Shown here piece after piece: positions 1 through 10,293 of a DNA stretch of 64,000 nt. The DNA comes from VRUE01 sp963837735 (GTDB taxonomy: Bacteria; Actinomycetota; Thermoleophilia; Solirubrobacterales; 70-9): the NCBI GenBank assembly GCA_963837735.1, contig CAWIOM010000016.1, positions 62,001-126,000 of the forward strand. Direction: 5' to 3'. Below the pieces are notes generated by a model. That model did no database searches. It worked only from the letters and a program-made list of their open reading frames with translations, and was not told the origin of the DNA. The position numbers were made by a program, and so were the translations under genes. How positions within the stretch are numbered: the stretch's first letter is position 1; every line of letters begins with the position of its first letter.

Positions 1-819
1 GGGCGACCTGAGAATCGGCGACGCCCGCGACCCCGAGGTGCTCGACCGAAGCGCTGGAGGGCGTCGGCGATGTCGTCTTCAGCGCCGGAGGGCTGCTGCC
101 GGCCGAGTCCGAGAAGGAACCGGAGCTGGACAGGGAACTGACGCTCGAGCCGGTCCGCGCGGTGCTGGAGGCACTGCGGTTCGCGGCGCGGCGTGACCCT
201 CACCTACCTCTCCTCCGGCGGGACCGTCTACGGCGAGCCGGAGAGGTGCCCGATCGACGAGGACGCGCCGACTCGGGCGTTCGGCGCCTACGGACAGCCT
301 GCACCTCGACTGCGAGGGCGAGGTGATGCGCCACCGTGAGGAGAGCGGGCTGGCGGCGCGGATCCTGCGCTGCTCGACCGTCTACGGCGAGCACCAGCGG
401 CCCGATCGTGGCCAGGGGGTCGTCGTCGACCTTCCTCCACCGCATCGAAGCAGGGAGCTCCCGTCGAGATCTACGGCGACGGCAGCACGATCCGCGACTA
501 CATCTACGCCGGCGACGTCGCCCGCGCGTCGAGGCGCTGCTCGACCGGCCCGGCGGCCCGCCGATCCTCAACGTCGGCGCGGGAACCGGGACGGAGCTGA
601 TCGAGGTGCTGCGCCTGGCCGAGAAGGAGGTCGGCCGCGATGCCGACGATCGTCAAGCACCCGGCGCGGAGCTTCGAAGTGCGCAGGTCGTGCTCGACAC
701 AGCCGCCTCCGCGGCCTGATCGAGTTCGAGCCGACGCCACTGGCGGCGGGCATCGCCCGCACCCACGCCTGGCTGAGAGACTCGCGGAGGCGGAGAGCCG
801 GGCGGCGGCCAAAAGCTGA
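1..819 (+). pseudogene. NAD-dependent epimerase/dehydratase (sugar-nucleotide epimerase-like), 5'-truncated and multiply frameshifted
   Basis: The gene enters from outside the window and must be read by jumping frames. The recovered pieces include SSGGTVYGEP, then CSTVYGEHQRP, then EIYGDGSTIRDYIYAGDV, then LNVGAGTGTELIEVL. This is the typical order of a short-chain dehydrogenase-type UDP-glucose 4-epimerase/dehydratase: the catalytic Ser region, the YGE segment, and the IYGDGxxxRDYIYxxDV signature. One frame ends with AAAKS and a stop at 817-819. It probably epimerises or dehydrates a nucleotide sugar for the glycosyltransferases that follow. Several indels within 800 bases are best explained by poor consensus quality near a contig end, but true decay cannot be excluded. 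The exact substrate is unknown. Confidence 0.6.
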
Positions 820-2534
820 CGATTCGGCGGCGCCTGTCGAGACATGGCGCCGCTGGGCGCCGCCGCTTCGCTGGCGGCCTCGGCGACCCGGGACTGTGGC
901 AGCCGGCGGCGGGGAAGCGGGTCAGATTCTTCTCGCACCCCGAACACCCCGAGGGGTACCTGGACTTCCCCGCTCCCGAAACCGAGCTCCGGCGAGAGCC
1001 GATCACGGTCAGCGGCTGGGTCCTGTTCCCCGGGGAGGCCGTCTCCCAGATCGACATATGCGCTCGATGACGAGCTTGCTCGGGCGCGCTCGCCTCGGGA
1101 TCCCCCGACCGGACGTCGCCCAACTCCGCGAGCAGCCTCGTGCCTGCACCGCGGGGTTCGAACTGACCGCCGACCTAGGGCAGTGGGGCGGGCGCGACGG
1201 GATCGGCGACGCTGCGCGCGATGGCCGACCAGCACCGCGGGCGCGATCCACGAGCTGGAGCCGGTCGAGGTCGAGGTCGGCACCGGCGACCGGCACGGAG
1301 CGGACGAGGAGGCGTTGAAGCCGCTGCCGCCGCGGACCCCGGCGCGACCGGCGGGCGGGCGACGGCCATCGCGTCCTCGTCGCCACCCACCAGCTCAACC
1401 TCGGCGGGGCACAGCTCTACCTGCTCGATCTGCTCAGCGAACTGGTCAAGAACGGAGCGATCGAGACCACCGTCGTCAGCGCGATGGACGGGCGCCTGCG
1501 CAAGGACCTCGAAGAGCTCGGCATCCCCGTCCATATCTCCGGCCTGGTGCCGACAGGACGACCTCAGCGCCTACATCGGTCGGGTCGAGGAGCTCGTCGC
1601 CTGGGCCGCGGACCGCGGTTTCGAGGCCGCCTTCATCAATACCGCGACGGTGTTCGCCCTGCCCGGCGCCGAGGTCGCGTCCGAGCTCGGAGATTCCCGC
1701 GGTCTGGGCGATCCACGAGAGCTTCGAGCCGGCGGTGCTCTGGGCCGGCATGGCGCCCGGAGGTCCGTGACCGCGTCAAGGAGACGCTGTCCGAGGCGAC
1801 GCTGGTCGTCTTCGAGGCGGAGGCGACCAGGGGCTGTACGAACCGCCGCTCGAGTCCGTCGCAGTGCGTCACCTTGCCCTACGGGCTCGATCTTGTCCCG
1901 ATCGAAGCCGAGCGCGGCCGAGTTCTCGATGGCTGAGGCGCGGCGAAAGGCGGAGATCCCGGAGAGCGCCGACGTGCATCCTCTGCGTGGGAACGGTCGA
2001 GCCGCGCAAGGCGCAGATCCCGCTCGCGCAAGGCGTTCGATCTGATCGCCGATCGCCATCCCGATGCTCATCTCGTGATCGTCGGCGCCGGCAAGAACGC
2101 CGACTCCCTCGCCTTCGCAGGGCTGGATCGAGGAGGCCGAACGGGGCAGCGGGTGAGGCTGGTCGCCGGTGACGCCGGACATCCACTCCTGGTACGCGCT
2201 CGCCGATCTTCTCGTCTGCGCCTCCGACATCGAGTCGCTGCCGCGCACCGTGCTCGAGGCGATGGCGTTCGAGACTCCGGTGCTGGCGACCGAGGTCTTC
2301 GGCATACCGGAGCTGATCGAGGATGGTAGAACCGGGTGGCTCTGCGAGCCGCGCGACGTGAACGCCCTGGCGGAGGCGCTCGATCGCTTCCTCGAGCACC
2401 GGCGAGGAGGAGCGCGCCGAGGTTGCGGAGCCGCCCGCAAATTCGTCGAAGAGCGTCATCACTTGCCCGAATACGCCAATCGGGTCGCGACGTTGCTCAG
2501 CTCGGCAGTCGACGGGCATGTGGCGATCCGCTAG
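820..2534 (+). pseudogene. GT4-family glycosyltransferase with N-terminal accessory domain, multiply frameshifted
   Basis: Reading across frames gives an N-terminal segment (EPITVSGWVLFPG, then FELTADLG) like the beta-rich domain often placed before actinobacterial GT4 enzymes. Next comes a Rossmann start, HRVLVATHQLNLGGAQLYLL, then ILCVGTVEPRK. The last intact stretch is the C-terminal GT4 domain with SWYALADLLVCASDIES, EAMAFETPVLAT and FGIPELIEDG, the family's nucleotide-sugar binding end. The last piece ends at the tag at 2532-2534 and overlaps the next gene by 17 bases, which suggests co-translation. Roughly ten indels occur in 1.7 kb, so the start is uncertain. The likely role is transfer of a sugar in cell-surface polysaccharide synthesis. 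Confidence 0.65.
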
Positions 2535-4238
2535 CGAGCGTCAACGATGGCTGTTCGTGGTCGCCGGGTTCGCGTTGATCCTGGCCGCCGCCAACATCTG
2601 GTGGGTCTCCGTCTACAGGCACGGCTACCCGCTCAGCATCGACGAGGCCGGCTACACGACATTCGGGGTCATCGACTTCCTCGCCTTCAAGAACGGCGGG
2701 CTTTCCGACTGGTGGCAGGCGACGCAGAGCACGCCCCCCACGCGCCCCTCGTGCCGGCGCTGGCCTCGATCGTCTTCCTCGTAAAAGTGGGAGCGCTCGA
2801 GGGCTTTGCGGTCCTCAGCGGGTTCCTGGTCCTCCTCGCGGTTGCCGTTTACGGAATCGGCGAGCGCCTTGAGGGGCCGAGGCTCGGCGCCCTCGCGGCT
2901 GGAGTGGCCGTCACCCTCCCCGGGGTCTTCCTCTACTCGCGGGAATTCATCTTCGCGCTCCCCACCGCGACGCTCCTTGCCTGCGCGGTCTACTGCCTGC
3001 TGCGCAGCGACGGCCTGCTGGTACGGCGCTGGGCGATCGCCTGCGGGGTGGCGCTGGGGCTGATGCTGCTGACGAGATCGATGGCGATCACCTATGTGCC
3101 GGGAGTTCTCGCGGCGGGCCTTGTCTGCATTCTGGCGAGAAGGCACGGGGACCTTTCCAAGCGGCTTCTGAACATGAGCCTCCTGATCCTCACCGGGACC
3201 GCTCTCGCCGCCACCTGGTACGTCCCCAACTTCACCGCGATCTACGACTACCTGACCGGCTTCGGCTACGGCAAACAGAGCAAGTACTACGGCAACAGCG
3301 ATTCGTTGCTCTCCTGGGAGCGGCTGCGGGCGGTCCCGACGACCCTGACGAGGGAGGATCTGCTGCTGCCGCTGGCGGCGGTGCTGCTCGTCGGCCTGCT
3401 CACCGTCGCGGTCGTCGCCGTCAGGCGCACGCTCCGCTCGCCCGATCGCCGCGCAACGGTGCTGCGGCTCGCCTCGACCGACGCGATGTCGGTGTTGATC
3501 GTCTTCGCGGCCGGCTTTGCCGCCCTGACCAGCTCCCGGAACGGGGGCAGCGGCTTCACCCTGCCGATCGCGGTCCTGATCCCAGCGATGGCGATCCTCG
3601 CCCTGCGCGTCTACCCGGGGGCGATACGCCCGGTCGTCACGATCCTCGTCGCGATCGCCGCCTTCAACGCCCTCGCCTACTCGACCGTCTGGTCGGCCGC
3701 CTCGGCGGAACGCAACGTCTCGGTGCCGGGGTTCGACGAGCTGCCGGTCGCCTACGGCATCCCGAAAGCCGTCTTCGGGATCCGCCTGCAGATCCCCGGC
3801 CCGGAAACACGCTTCGGCGGCAACGACCGCGACTGGCCCGACGTCGACCGGGAGCTGGCCCAACAGTTCATCGAATGGAAGACGCCGAACGGCGCCCTGC
3901 CCGTGGTCGCGACCGGCGTCCGGAATCGCGCCCTCAACCCAAACACGATCCAGCTCGCGGCGGTGCTCAACTACAAGACATCGATCCCGTTCGTCTGGCT
4001 CTCGGCCGAACCGAAGGACTCGGTCGCTCGCTACTCGGAACAGCTCAGCGACAACTCCGAAATCGGCATTCCTCCATCGGTGTTGCTCACCACGGACACG
4101 GAAGTCGACGACTTCCCGCCCGCTGTCAGCCAGGCCTACGTCGAAACCGCCGCCCGCGGGCTCGGGTTCCGGCTCGTCCGCACGATCCCGCTTCCCGACG
4201 GGCGCATCCTGCGAATCTGGCGCAGGCAGAGCGCCTAG
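2518..4238 (+). CDS. Polytopic membrane protein, GT-C/ArnT-like glycosyltransferase (one frameshift)
   Basis: About 573 residues once a single missing base is restored at the C6 run at 2734-2739 (adding a C joins WWQATQST to PHAPLVPAL). The N-terminus has one membrane helix followed by SIDEAGY. An acidic residue in the first outer loop after helix 1 is characteristic of GT-C enzymes that use polyprenyl-phosphate sugars (PMT/ArnT, GT39/GT83). About ten further helices follow, then a soluble domain from about residue 390. The ATG at 2518 overlaps the upstream glycosyltransferase stop. It lies in a run of surface-glycosylation genes and probably transfers a sugar from a lipid carrier outside the membrane. 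Donor and acceptor are unknown. Confidence 0.6.
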
Positions 4239-4272
4239 CCGGCCGTTCCGGCCGAGTTGAAAGGATCCGCCG

Positions 4273-5854
4273 ATGCGCCGACGCCTCAAGAGCATGCCCC
4301 GCCCGGTCCTCGCCGGCCTGCTCGTCTTCGCGATGTCGTTCGCGCTCTTCTCGTTCACGACACAGCCGCTGACCGGGTACGAGCCGGAGACCGGCGCGGT
4401 CACCGAGGGGCTCGTCCTCGAAGGGCACTTCTGGGACAAGGAGGACTCGCCGCTGCCGATGAAGGCGGACATCGTCGGCAGAGGCGGGCATCACTACGGG
4501 CGCGCCGGCCTCCTGCAGCCGCTGCTCGAGGCGCCCTTCTTCGCCGCCGGGCACCTGGTCGACACCACCGTCGGCCACTTCGACAACTACCCGAACGGCT
4601 ACACCTTCCTCTGGTTCTACAACCCCTTCGTCGCGGCGCTGGCGGCGCCTCGCCATGTTCGCGCTCGTCTTCCTGACCCGCGGCTCGGTCAGGTGGGCGT
4701 CGACGATCGCCGCCCTGTTCACCGCCGCCAGCCTCGCCTGGCCCTACTCGAAGATCGGCATGGAGACGACGTTCATGTTCGCGGTGATCGCCGCCTTCGC
4801 GCTCGCGGTCTGGGCGCGGCGCTCGCCCTCGCTGCTTTCCTGGGGGCTGACCGGGTTCGCGACCGGCGCGACGGTCGCGACCAAGCCCTACGCCGCCGTC
4901 TCGGTGCTGCCGATCGCGATCCTGCTGGCGCCGACCTTCCTGGCGCTCGACCGCCGCCAGCGGCTGCGCCTGGCCGCCGCCGTCGTCCTCCCCGGCCTGC
5001 TCTGGATCGCCGCGATCGGCTGGTACAACTGGGACCGGTTCGGCTCGGTGACGGAGTTCGGCTACCCGCCGTCGCCGCTGACCGTGAGCGCCCCGCTCAA
5101 CTTCCTCGGCCTGCTCTTCAGCCCCGGCAAAGGGTTGGTCTTCTACAGCCCGCTCGTCGTCCTCGGGGCGCTGGGCCTGCCCCGCCTCTGGAGGCAGGAC
5201 CGATGGCTGGTGGCGGCTCTGCTCACGTTCCTCGTCACCCTGACCGCGCTCTCCGGCCTCTCCACCTATTGGGGCGACGAGGTCTGGGGGCCGAGGTACA
5301 TCGTCCCCGCCGCCTGGACCCTGCTGGTGCCGATCGCCTGGTGGGCGGGGACGGTGACACGACAGAAGGTCGTCGCCGGCCTCGCTGTCGTCGCGATCTT
5401 CGTACAGGTGATCGGGGTCTCGGCGCAGTACGCCCATTACACCGACGCGGTCCGCGGCCTGACCGGGGTGCCGCTCTATGAAGACCGGCTCGGCGTCGAC
5501 CCGGAAAGGATCCCCTACGGCAACGACCCCACCCGCTGGGTCCCCGAGCTCTCGGCGCTGGTGATCCAGACCGAGGGCCTGATCTCATCGCAGCTCTTCA
5601 CCCGGTTCGGCGACCACGGCCTCAGGGTCACCTACGCGCCGTTCGAGGGACGTAGCCGGACGATCGACTTCGGCGAACCGCAATACGCGATGCCGCTCGA
5701 CTACTGGTGGTACCCGCCGCCCGAACACAAGTGGGCGGCGCGCGCCCTGGCGCTGGTCGTGTTGCTGCTCGCCGTCGCCGCGGCCGCCGGCCTCTATGTG
5801 GTGTCATTCGGCCGCCGCTGGCCTCCCTGGCGAGGGGCGCCGGCAGGCGCCTGA
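4273..5854 (+). CDS. Polytopic membrane protein, GT-C-like (one frameshift)
   Basis: About 527 residues if one extra base near 4645-4655 is removed. The first frame ends in NPFVAALAA and the second resumes with MFALVFLTRGS. An AAGGAT-like ribosome site lies 7 bases before ATG 4273. Residues 10-30 form the first helix. The first outer loop holds EPETGAVTEGLVLEGHFWDKEDS, rich in acidic residues as in GT-C active-site loops. About nine helices follow, with STYWGDEVWGPRYIVP in a late loop that resembles the WGPRY segment of some GT39-like membrane proteins. It ends two bases before the GT2 gene, so the two are probably co-transcribed. A lipid-linked sugar transferase is inferred; no substrate can be assigned. 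Confidence 0.55.
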
Positions 5855-5856
5855 AG

Positions 5857-7026
5857 ATGAACACGCCAGATGACATCGAGGTCTCGATCGTGATGCCCTG
5901 CCTGAACGAGGAGGAGTCGCTCGGCGCCTGCATCGGGATGGCGCAGGAGGGGCTGGCGAGGGCGGGGGCGCGAGGTGAGATCGTGATCGCCGACAACGGC
6001 TCCACCGACGGCTCCCAGGAGATCGCCCGCGAGCTCGGGGCGCGCGTCGTCGACGTCCCGGCGAAGGGCTACGGCGCGGCGCTGATGGGCGGCTTCGAGG
6101 CCGCCCGCGGCGAGTACATCGTCATGGGCGACGCCGACGGCAGCTACGACTTCGGCCACATCGAAGCCTTCCTCGAGCGACTCCGCGCAGGCGACGAACT
6201 GGTGATGGGGAACCGATTCGAGGGTGGGATCGAAGACGGCGCGATGCCGTTCCTCAACCGCTACCTCGGCAATCCCGTCCTCAGCTTCATCGGCCGCCTC
6301 CTCTTCCCGAGCGCGATCGGCGACTTCCACTGCGGCCTGCGCGCCTTCCGGCGCGAGATGCTGCCGAAGCTCGGCCTGCAGAGCCCGGGCATGGAGTTCG
6401 CAAGCGAGATGGTCGTCAAGGCGACGCTGCAGGAACTGAAGATCTCCGAGGTTCCGACGACCCTCTCCCCCGACCTGCGGTCGCGTCCCCCCCACCTGCG
6501 GCCGTGGCGCGACGGCTGGCGGCACCTGCGCTTCCTCTTCCTGTTCAGCCCCCGCTGGCTCTTCTTCTACCCGGGCCTGGCGCTGATGGCGATCGGCGCC
6601 GTGGCGATGATCGCGCTGCTGCCCGGGACGCTGGAGGCGTTCGGGACGGGGTTCGACGTGCACACGATGGTCTACGCGAGCGCGATGATCGTCGTCGGCT
6701 ACCAGGCGATCCTCTTCGCCGTCTTCGCCCGCGTCTACGCGATGACCGAGGGCTTCCTCCCCGCCCAGGCCGGGCTCGAGAGGGTGATGAGCAGGGTGAA
6801 CCTCGAGGTCGGCCTGATCACGGGGGCGCTGCTCACCCTGGCCGGCGTCGTCCTGGCGATCGTCGCCCTGGCGATCTGGGGCGGCAGCGGGTTCGACGAA
6901 CTCGACTACCGGGACACCCTGCGGATCGTGATCCCCTCGGCGACGCTGCTGATGCTCGGCGTGCAGACGGTGCTCGGCAGCCTCTTCCTCTCGATCCTCG
7001 GCATCCGTCAGTCGGCGGAGGGCTGA
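5857..7026 (+). CDS. Family 2 glycosyltransferase with C-terminal membrane helices (polyprenyl-phosphate sugar synthase-like)
   Basis: 389 residues. Residues 8-230 are a GT2 domain: IVMPCLNEEESL at the start, IADNGSTDGS, then the metal-binding DADGSYDF and a GLRAFRREML acceptor segment. Helices follow at about 235-260, 270-295, 320-345 and 355-380. This layout matches dolichol-phosphate mannose/glucose synthase-type enzymes, which put a sugar on a polyprenyl phosphate at the inner face of the membrane. That fits its position directly after two GT-C-like genes that would use such donors. The start ATG 5857 is two bases after the previous stop; an in-frame open stretch upstream is overlap with that gene. 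Confidence 0.8.
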   Translation: MNTPDDIEVSIVMPCLNEEESLGACIGMAQEGLARAGARGEIVIADNGSTDGSQEIARELGARVVDVPAKGYGAALMGGFEAARGEYIVMGDADGSYDFGHIEAFLERLRAGDELVMGNRFEGGIEDGAMPFLNRYLGNPVLSFIGRLLFPSAIGDFHCGLRAFRREMLPKLGLQSPGMEFASEMVVKATLQELKISEVPTTLSPDLRSRPPHLRPWRDGWRHLRFLFLFSPRWLFFYPGLALMAIGAVAMIALLPGTLEAFGTGFDVHTMVYASAMIVVGYQAILFAVFARVYAMTEGFLPAQAGLERVMSRVNLEVGLITGALLTLAGVVLAIVALAIWGGSGFDELDYRDTLRIVIPSATLLMLGVQTVLGSLFLSILGIRQSAEG

Positions 7027-7041
7027 GGCGACTGGGGCGAC

Positions 7042-7599
7042 TCAGGCGGTCGCCGGCTTCTCGAAGACGAAGAGGTTGTTGAGGCCGAGCTGAAACCGCC
7101 GCTTCTCGGCGATCCGGAAGGCGGGCGGGGCGAAGACCCGCTCGGTGTCGGCGGGCTCGAAGCCGTAGTGCTCCTCGAGGCTCATGCCGTCGATCACCCG
7201 CAGCCTGCCGAGCACCTCGAGGATCGTGTCGACCTGCGGCGAGGGCACGGTGATCACGACCCTGCCGCCGGGCTTGAGGATCCTCTCGCAGGCGGCGGCG
7301 AGCTCGGCCTGGGCATCCTTCGGCACGTGCTCGAGGACGGCCAGCATCGTGATCACGTCGCACTCGATCCCGGCCGGCAGGGCATCCGGGAAGAGGCCCG
7401 GGTAGAGCACGTAGCCCGGCTCCTCGCGCTTCTCGGCGAGGGTCGGGTCGACTCCGTACCCGTACCCGATCGTCCCCGCCCAGCGCTCGAACATCGTGCC
7501 GTCGAGGCAGCCGACGTCGACGACGACGTCGCCCTGCTCGACGAAGCGCCGCGCCCTGCGGATGCGCACGTCGCGGAGATAGCGGTCGAGGAGCTTCAA
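7042..7599 (-). CDS. Class I SAM-dependent methyltransferase
   Basis: 185 residues. VVDVGCLDGTMFERW near residue 25 is the SAM-binding motif I, followed by GYGVDPTL. AVLEHVPKDAQAEL and LKPGGRVVITVPS are motifs II/III of the Methyltransf_11/23 fold. The start is taken as TTG 7599, which overlaps the glycoside hydrolase stop as TTGA, pointing to translational coupling. In-frame sequence upstream lies inside that gene. It faces the glycosyltransferases convergently, so a role in modifying a glycolipid or sugar is plausible, but the methyl acceptor is unknown. Confidence 0.75.
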   Translation of the reverse strand: MKLLDRYLRDVRIRRARRFVEQGDVVVDVGCLDGTMFERWAGTIGYGYGVDPTLAEKREEPGYVLYPGLFPDALPAGIECDVITMLAVLEHVPKDAQAELAAACERILKPGGRVVITVPSPQVDTILEVLGRLRVIDGMSLEEHYGFEPADTERVFAPPAFRIAEKRRFQLGLNNLFVFEKPATA

Positions 7600-8726
7600 G
7601 GCCGGACGCGGCCGCGGGCGATCGCGACGAACGCCCTCCAGGAGGGCTTCGGCCGGAAGGCCGGGCCTTCCTTGAAGAGGCCGACCGAGTCGCAGAAGTT
7701 GCAGTCGCCCTGGATGTCCTTCCAGGAGAACCAGTAGACCTGCTTGACGTCGAGCCGGTTGCGGTTTTCCAGCAGGTACCTGTAGGCGCCGCGGAGCTGG
7801 CGGACCTGGCCCTGCGGCCCCTGCTCGAAGGCGACCTGGTGGAAGTCCGGCTGCGAGCCCCAGCCCATCTCGGTGATGTAGAGGGGGACGCGATCGTGGT
7901 TTTCGACGGTCACGTCGTGGAATTCCTCGACGTATTCTTCGAGGATCCCGGTGTCGATCGCGTAGGGGTGCAGGGAGATCCCGTCGAAGCGCGACTTGAT
8001 CCCCGGGACCCGGTAGAGGGCTTTGAGGAACTGGACGGCGGGCATTCCCTTCGGGAAGCGGGCGGTCGGCTTCGCGAAGAGGCCGGAGAGGATCACCTTC
8101 GCCCCCGGGTCGGCGGCTTTGATCGCCTGGCTCGAGGCGACGAGCAGCTTCGCGTAGCGGCCCGGCGTCGTCGGCGTCGCGAAGTAGAAGAAGTTGGCCT
8201 CGTTCCAGACCTGCCAGGTGCGGATCGGCCGCTTCGGGATCGCCGGCTCGTAGTCGGGCCCGACGCTCTTGGAGTGCTCCTTCCAGAACTCGCCGCGCGG
8301 CCCGTAGCGTTCGACGGCAGCGGTCAGGAAGGCTCTCCATTCGTTGCGCTGCCGGGCGTTGTCGATCGGCAGCGTCGTCGGCTTGGCGGCGAGCCAGTGC
8401 GGGGTCCCGTAGAGGAAGGGCAGCACCCGGAGCCCGGCGCGGGCGGCGATCGCGACCCCCGAGTCGAGCCCGGCCCAGTTGTAGACGCCCCGCTTCTTCT
8501 TTTCCTGGACCGAGGACCAGGGGACCGCCATCCGCACGATCCCGATCCCGCCCGCCTTCATGTATTCGGCGTCGCGTTCGGTGAGCGGCGTCTGCGGGCC
8601 GATGCCGAAGAATTCCGCCGGCGCCGGGGGCGGCAGGGCGCCGGTCGCCGCGCTGCCCCCGAACGCCAGGACCAGGGCGAGGAGGAGCAGGGCGGCGCTC
8701 AGTGTGGCTGTCAGCTTTCTTCTCAT
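7596..8726 (-). CDS. Secreted (beta/alpha)8 glycoside hydrolase (GH39/GH5-like)
   Basis: 376 residues with a signal peptide (MRRKLTATLSAALLLLALVL, then a small-residue cleavage region near 30). The body reads as a TIM-barrel glycosidase: VRMAVPWSSVQ, TWQVWNEANFF with the NE acid/base pair near residue 170, DGISLHPYA, and LYITEMGWGS with a probable nucleophile Glu near 270. The WNE...TEMG pattern is that of clan GH-A members such as beta-xylosidase-like GH39. ATG 8726 is chosen because it starts the signal peptide; open sequence further upstream runs into the next gene. The target polysaccharide is unknown. The overlap with the methyltransferase gene suggests one transcript. Confidence 0.75.
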   Translation of the reverse strand: MRRKLTATLSAALLLLALVLAFGGSAATGALPPPAPAEFFGIGPQTPLTERDAEYMKAGGIGIVRMAVPWSSVQEKKKRGVYNWAGLDSGVAIAARAGLRVLPFLYGTPHWLAAKPTTLPIDNARQRNEWRAFLTAAVERYGPRGEFWKEHSKSVGPDYEPAIPKRPIRTWQVWNEANFFYFATPTTPGRYAKLLVASSQAIKAADPGAKVILSGLFAKPTARFPKGMPAVQFLKALYRVPGIKSRFDGISLHPYAIDTGILEEYVEEFHDVTVENHDRVPLYITEMGWGSQPDFHQVAFEQGPQGQVRQLRGAYRYLLENRNRLDVKQVYWFSWKDIQGDCNFCDSVGLFKEGPAFRPKPSWRAFVAIARGRVRP

Positions 8727-8773
8727 GGCGAAGCGGCAGGGTAGCGAGCCGTCCCCCTGCAACACGGGCGGCG

Positions 8774-9241
8774 TCAGTAGGTTCCGCCCAGCTTGCGGTG
8801 ATCCCAGGTCGCGGTGCGCTGTGCTCTGAACTGGATCGCGACCCGTTTCGGCGCCTGTGCTTCGAGCGCCGCCCGGGCGTCGCCGTCGACCGAGGAGATC
8901 CCCTCCGCGTAGCGAATGGTGAGCTCCTCGGCGAAGCCGATCACGGTCTCGAAGTCGCGGTGCAGCTCGGCCTCGGCCTCGATCATCGCCCCGCGCAGCT
9001 CGCCGTACTCGTGGCCGGTCTCGACCAGCAGCGTCGCCCGCGGATCGCGTTCGAGGTTGCGGACCTTCTGCGACTTGGCGTAGGTCCAGATCCAGATCTC
9101 GCCCTCGCGGGGCACGAACCACATCGGCATCGAGTGCGGCCAGCCGCGCGGCCCGATGCTGGAGACGACGACGACCCGCTCGCCCTCGAGCAGATCGGCG
9201 AGCTCCTCCTCGCTGAGCACGATCTGGTCGCGGCGGCTCAC
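8774..9241 (-). CDS. Pyridoxamine 5'-phosphate oxidase-family (split beta-barrel FMN/F420) protein
   Basis: 155 residues. The pattern VVVVSSIGPRGWPHSMPMWFV, then WIWTYAKSQKVRNLERDPRATLLVE, is the PNPOx-like split barrel fold that binds FMN or F420; actinobacterial members with this layout often reduce small substrates with F420H2. GTG 9241 is chosen because it overlaps the regulator's TGA as GTGA, so the pair is probably co-translated. In-frame sequence running up to 9922 belongs to the frameshifted regulator gene. The substrate cannot be told from sequence. Confidence 0.75.
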   Translation of the reverse strand: MSRRDQIVLSEEELADLLEGERVVVVSSIGPRGWPHSMPMWFVPREGEIWIWTYAKSQKVRNLERDPRATLLVETGHEYGELRGAMIEAEAELHRDFETVIGFAEELTIRYAEGISSVDGDARAALEAQAPKRVAIQFRAQRTATWDHRKLGGTY

Positions 9242-10223
9242 GCCGCGGACTCTAGATGGGGGGCGGACCTGAACGAGCGTCGGTAGGCGGTCGGGCTGGT
9301 GGAGGTGGCGCGGCGGAAGTGGTCGCGCAGCGAGGCGGCGGTGCCGAAGCCGGCGCGCATCGCGACCTCCTCGACCGCCAGGTCGGTCTCCTCGAGCAGG
9401 CGGCGCGCCTCGTTCACCCGCTGGGAGAGCAGCCACTGCAGCGGCGTCGTCCCCGTTTCCTCGCGGAAACGGCGGGCGAAGGTGCGCGTGCTGACCGCGG
9501 CGTGGCGGGCCATCGCGGCGACATCGAGCGGCTCGGAGAGGCGTTCGGCCGCCCAGCTGCGGGTCGGCTCGAGGGAGGTGGTCCCGCCGCTCGGCGAGGG
9601 GGCTGCCTCGGCCGGCCTGGCGATGAACTGCGCCTGGCCGCCCTCGCGGTGCGGGGGGGCCACCATCCGGCGGGCCACCTCGGCGCCGACCGCGGCGCCG
9701 AAGTCGGTGCGGATCACGTGCAGGGCGAGGTCGAGCCCGGCGCTGACCCCCGCCGAGGTCATCACCTCGCCTTCGTCGACGTACAGCGCCGCGGGATCGA
9801 CCTCGACCGCGCGGGAAGCGGGCGGCGAGGTCGGCGGCGAAGGCCCAGTGGGTCGTCGCCCGGCGGCCGTCGAGCAGCCCGGCGTGGGCGAGGGCGAAGG
9901 CGCCGGTGCAGACCGAGAGCACCCGCGCCCCGCGGCGGGAGGCCGTGCGCAGAGCCTCGAGAGCCTCCTCGGGCGGACTCTCGAAGGGGCGCGCGTAGGC
10001 AGGGAACGAGGATCGTCTGAGCTTCCGCGAGCGCCGTCAGGTCGTGCTCGGGAACGATCCCGAAACCGGTGGCGGTGTCCAGCTCAGCGGCCCCCGCCGA
10101 GCAGGTCGTGAACTCGTAGAGGCCGCCGTCGCGAAGCCGCGTGGCGGCGGTGAAGGCGTGAGCCGGGGCGGCGAGGTCGAGGGCGACGACCCCGTCGAGG
10201 CAGAGGGCGGCCACACGGTGCAT
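9238..10223 (-). CDS. GlxA-family transcriptional regulator: DJ-1/PfpI domain plus AraC helix-turn-helix (two frameshifts)
   Basis: About 328 residues after correcting one extra base near 10000-10006 and one near 9808-9812. The N-terminal half is a DJ-1/PfpI-like amidotransferase domain (MHRVAALCLDGVVALDLAAP; SVCTGAFALAHAGLLDGRRATTHW). The C-terminal half is an AraC domain: VSTRTFARRFREETGTTPLQWL, then LLEETDLAVEEVAMRAGFG, then FRRATSTSPTAYRRSF. GlxA-type proteins regulate nearby metabolic genes in response to small ligands. The 9-bp inverted repeat directly before its ATG, lying over a TAGATT -10 sequence, suggests autoregulation. It is divergent from a DJ-1 gene and overlaps a flavin-type oxidase gene downstream. 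Confidence 0.8.
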
Positions 10224-10256
10224 GGCAGGAATCTATCGAATATTGGCATTCCTGCC
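10224..10256. promoter_or_regulatory. 9-bp perfect inverted repeat in the glxA-like/DJ-1 divergent promoter (candidate operator)
   Basis: GGCAGGAAT (10224-10232) and ATTCCTGCC (10248-10256) are exact reverse complements with 15 bases between. The left arm abuts the regulator's ATG (10223). On the minus strand TAGATT (10235-10230) followed by CCTGCC and ATG forms a likely leaderless -10, so a protein bound to the repeat would cover it. Autoregulation by the GlxA-like protein is inferred. Confidence 0.55.
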
Positions 10257-10293
10257 TCTGGCGGCCGGCGCCCCGAGCCGGGAGCCTGTCCCC

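Noticed and set aside
2652..4472. 606-codon minus-strand open frame
   Set aside because: Asp/Arg/Gly/Gln-rich shadow of the two membrane protein genes, with no recognisable domain.
8774..9922. Apparent fusion of DJ-1 domain and PNPOx-like protein
   Set aside because: The upstream part is the middle of the frameshifted GlxA-like gene; the oxidase has its own GTG start overlapping the regulator stop.
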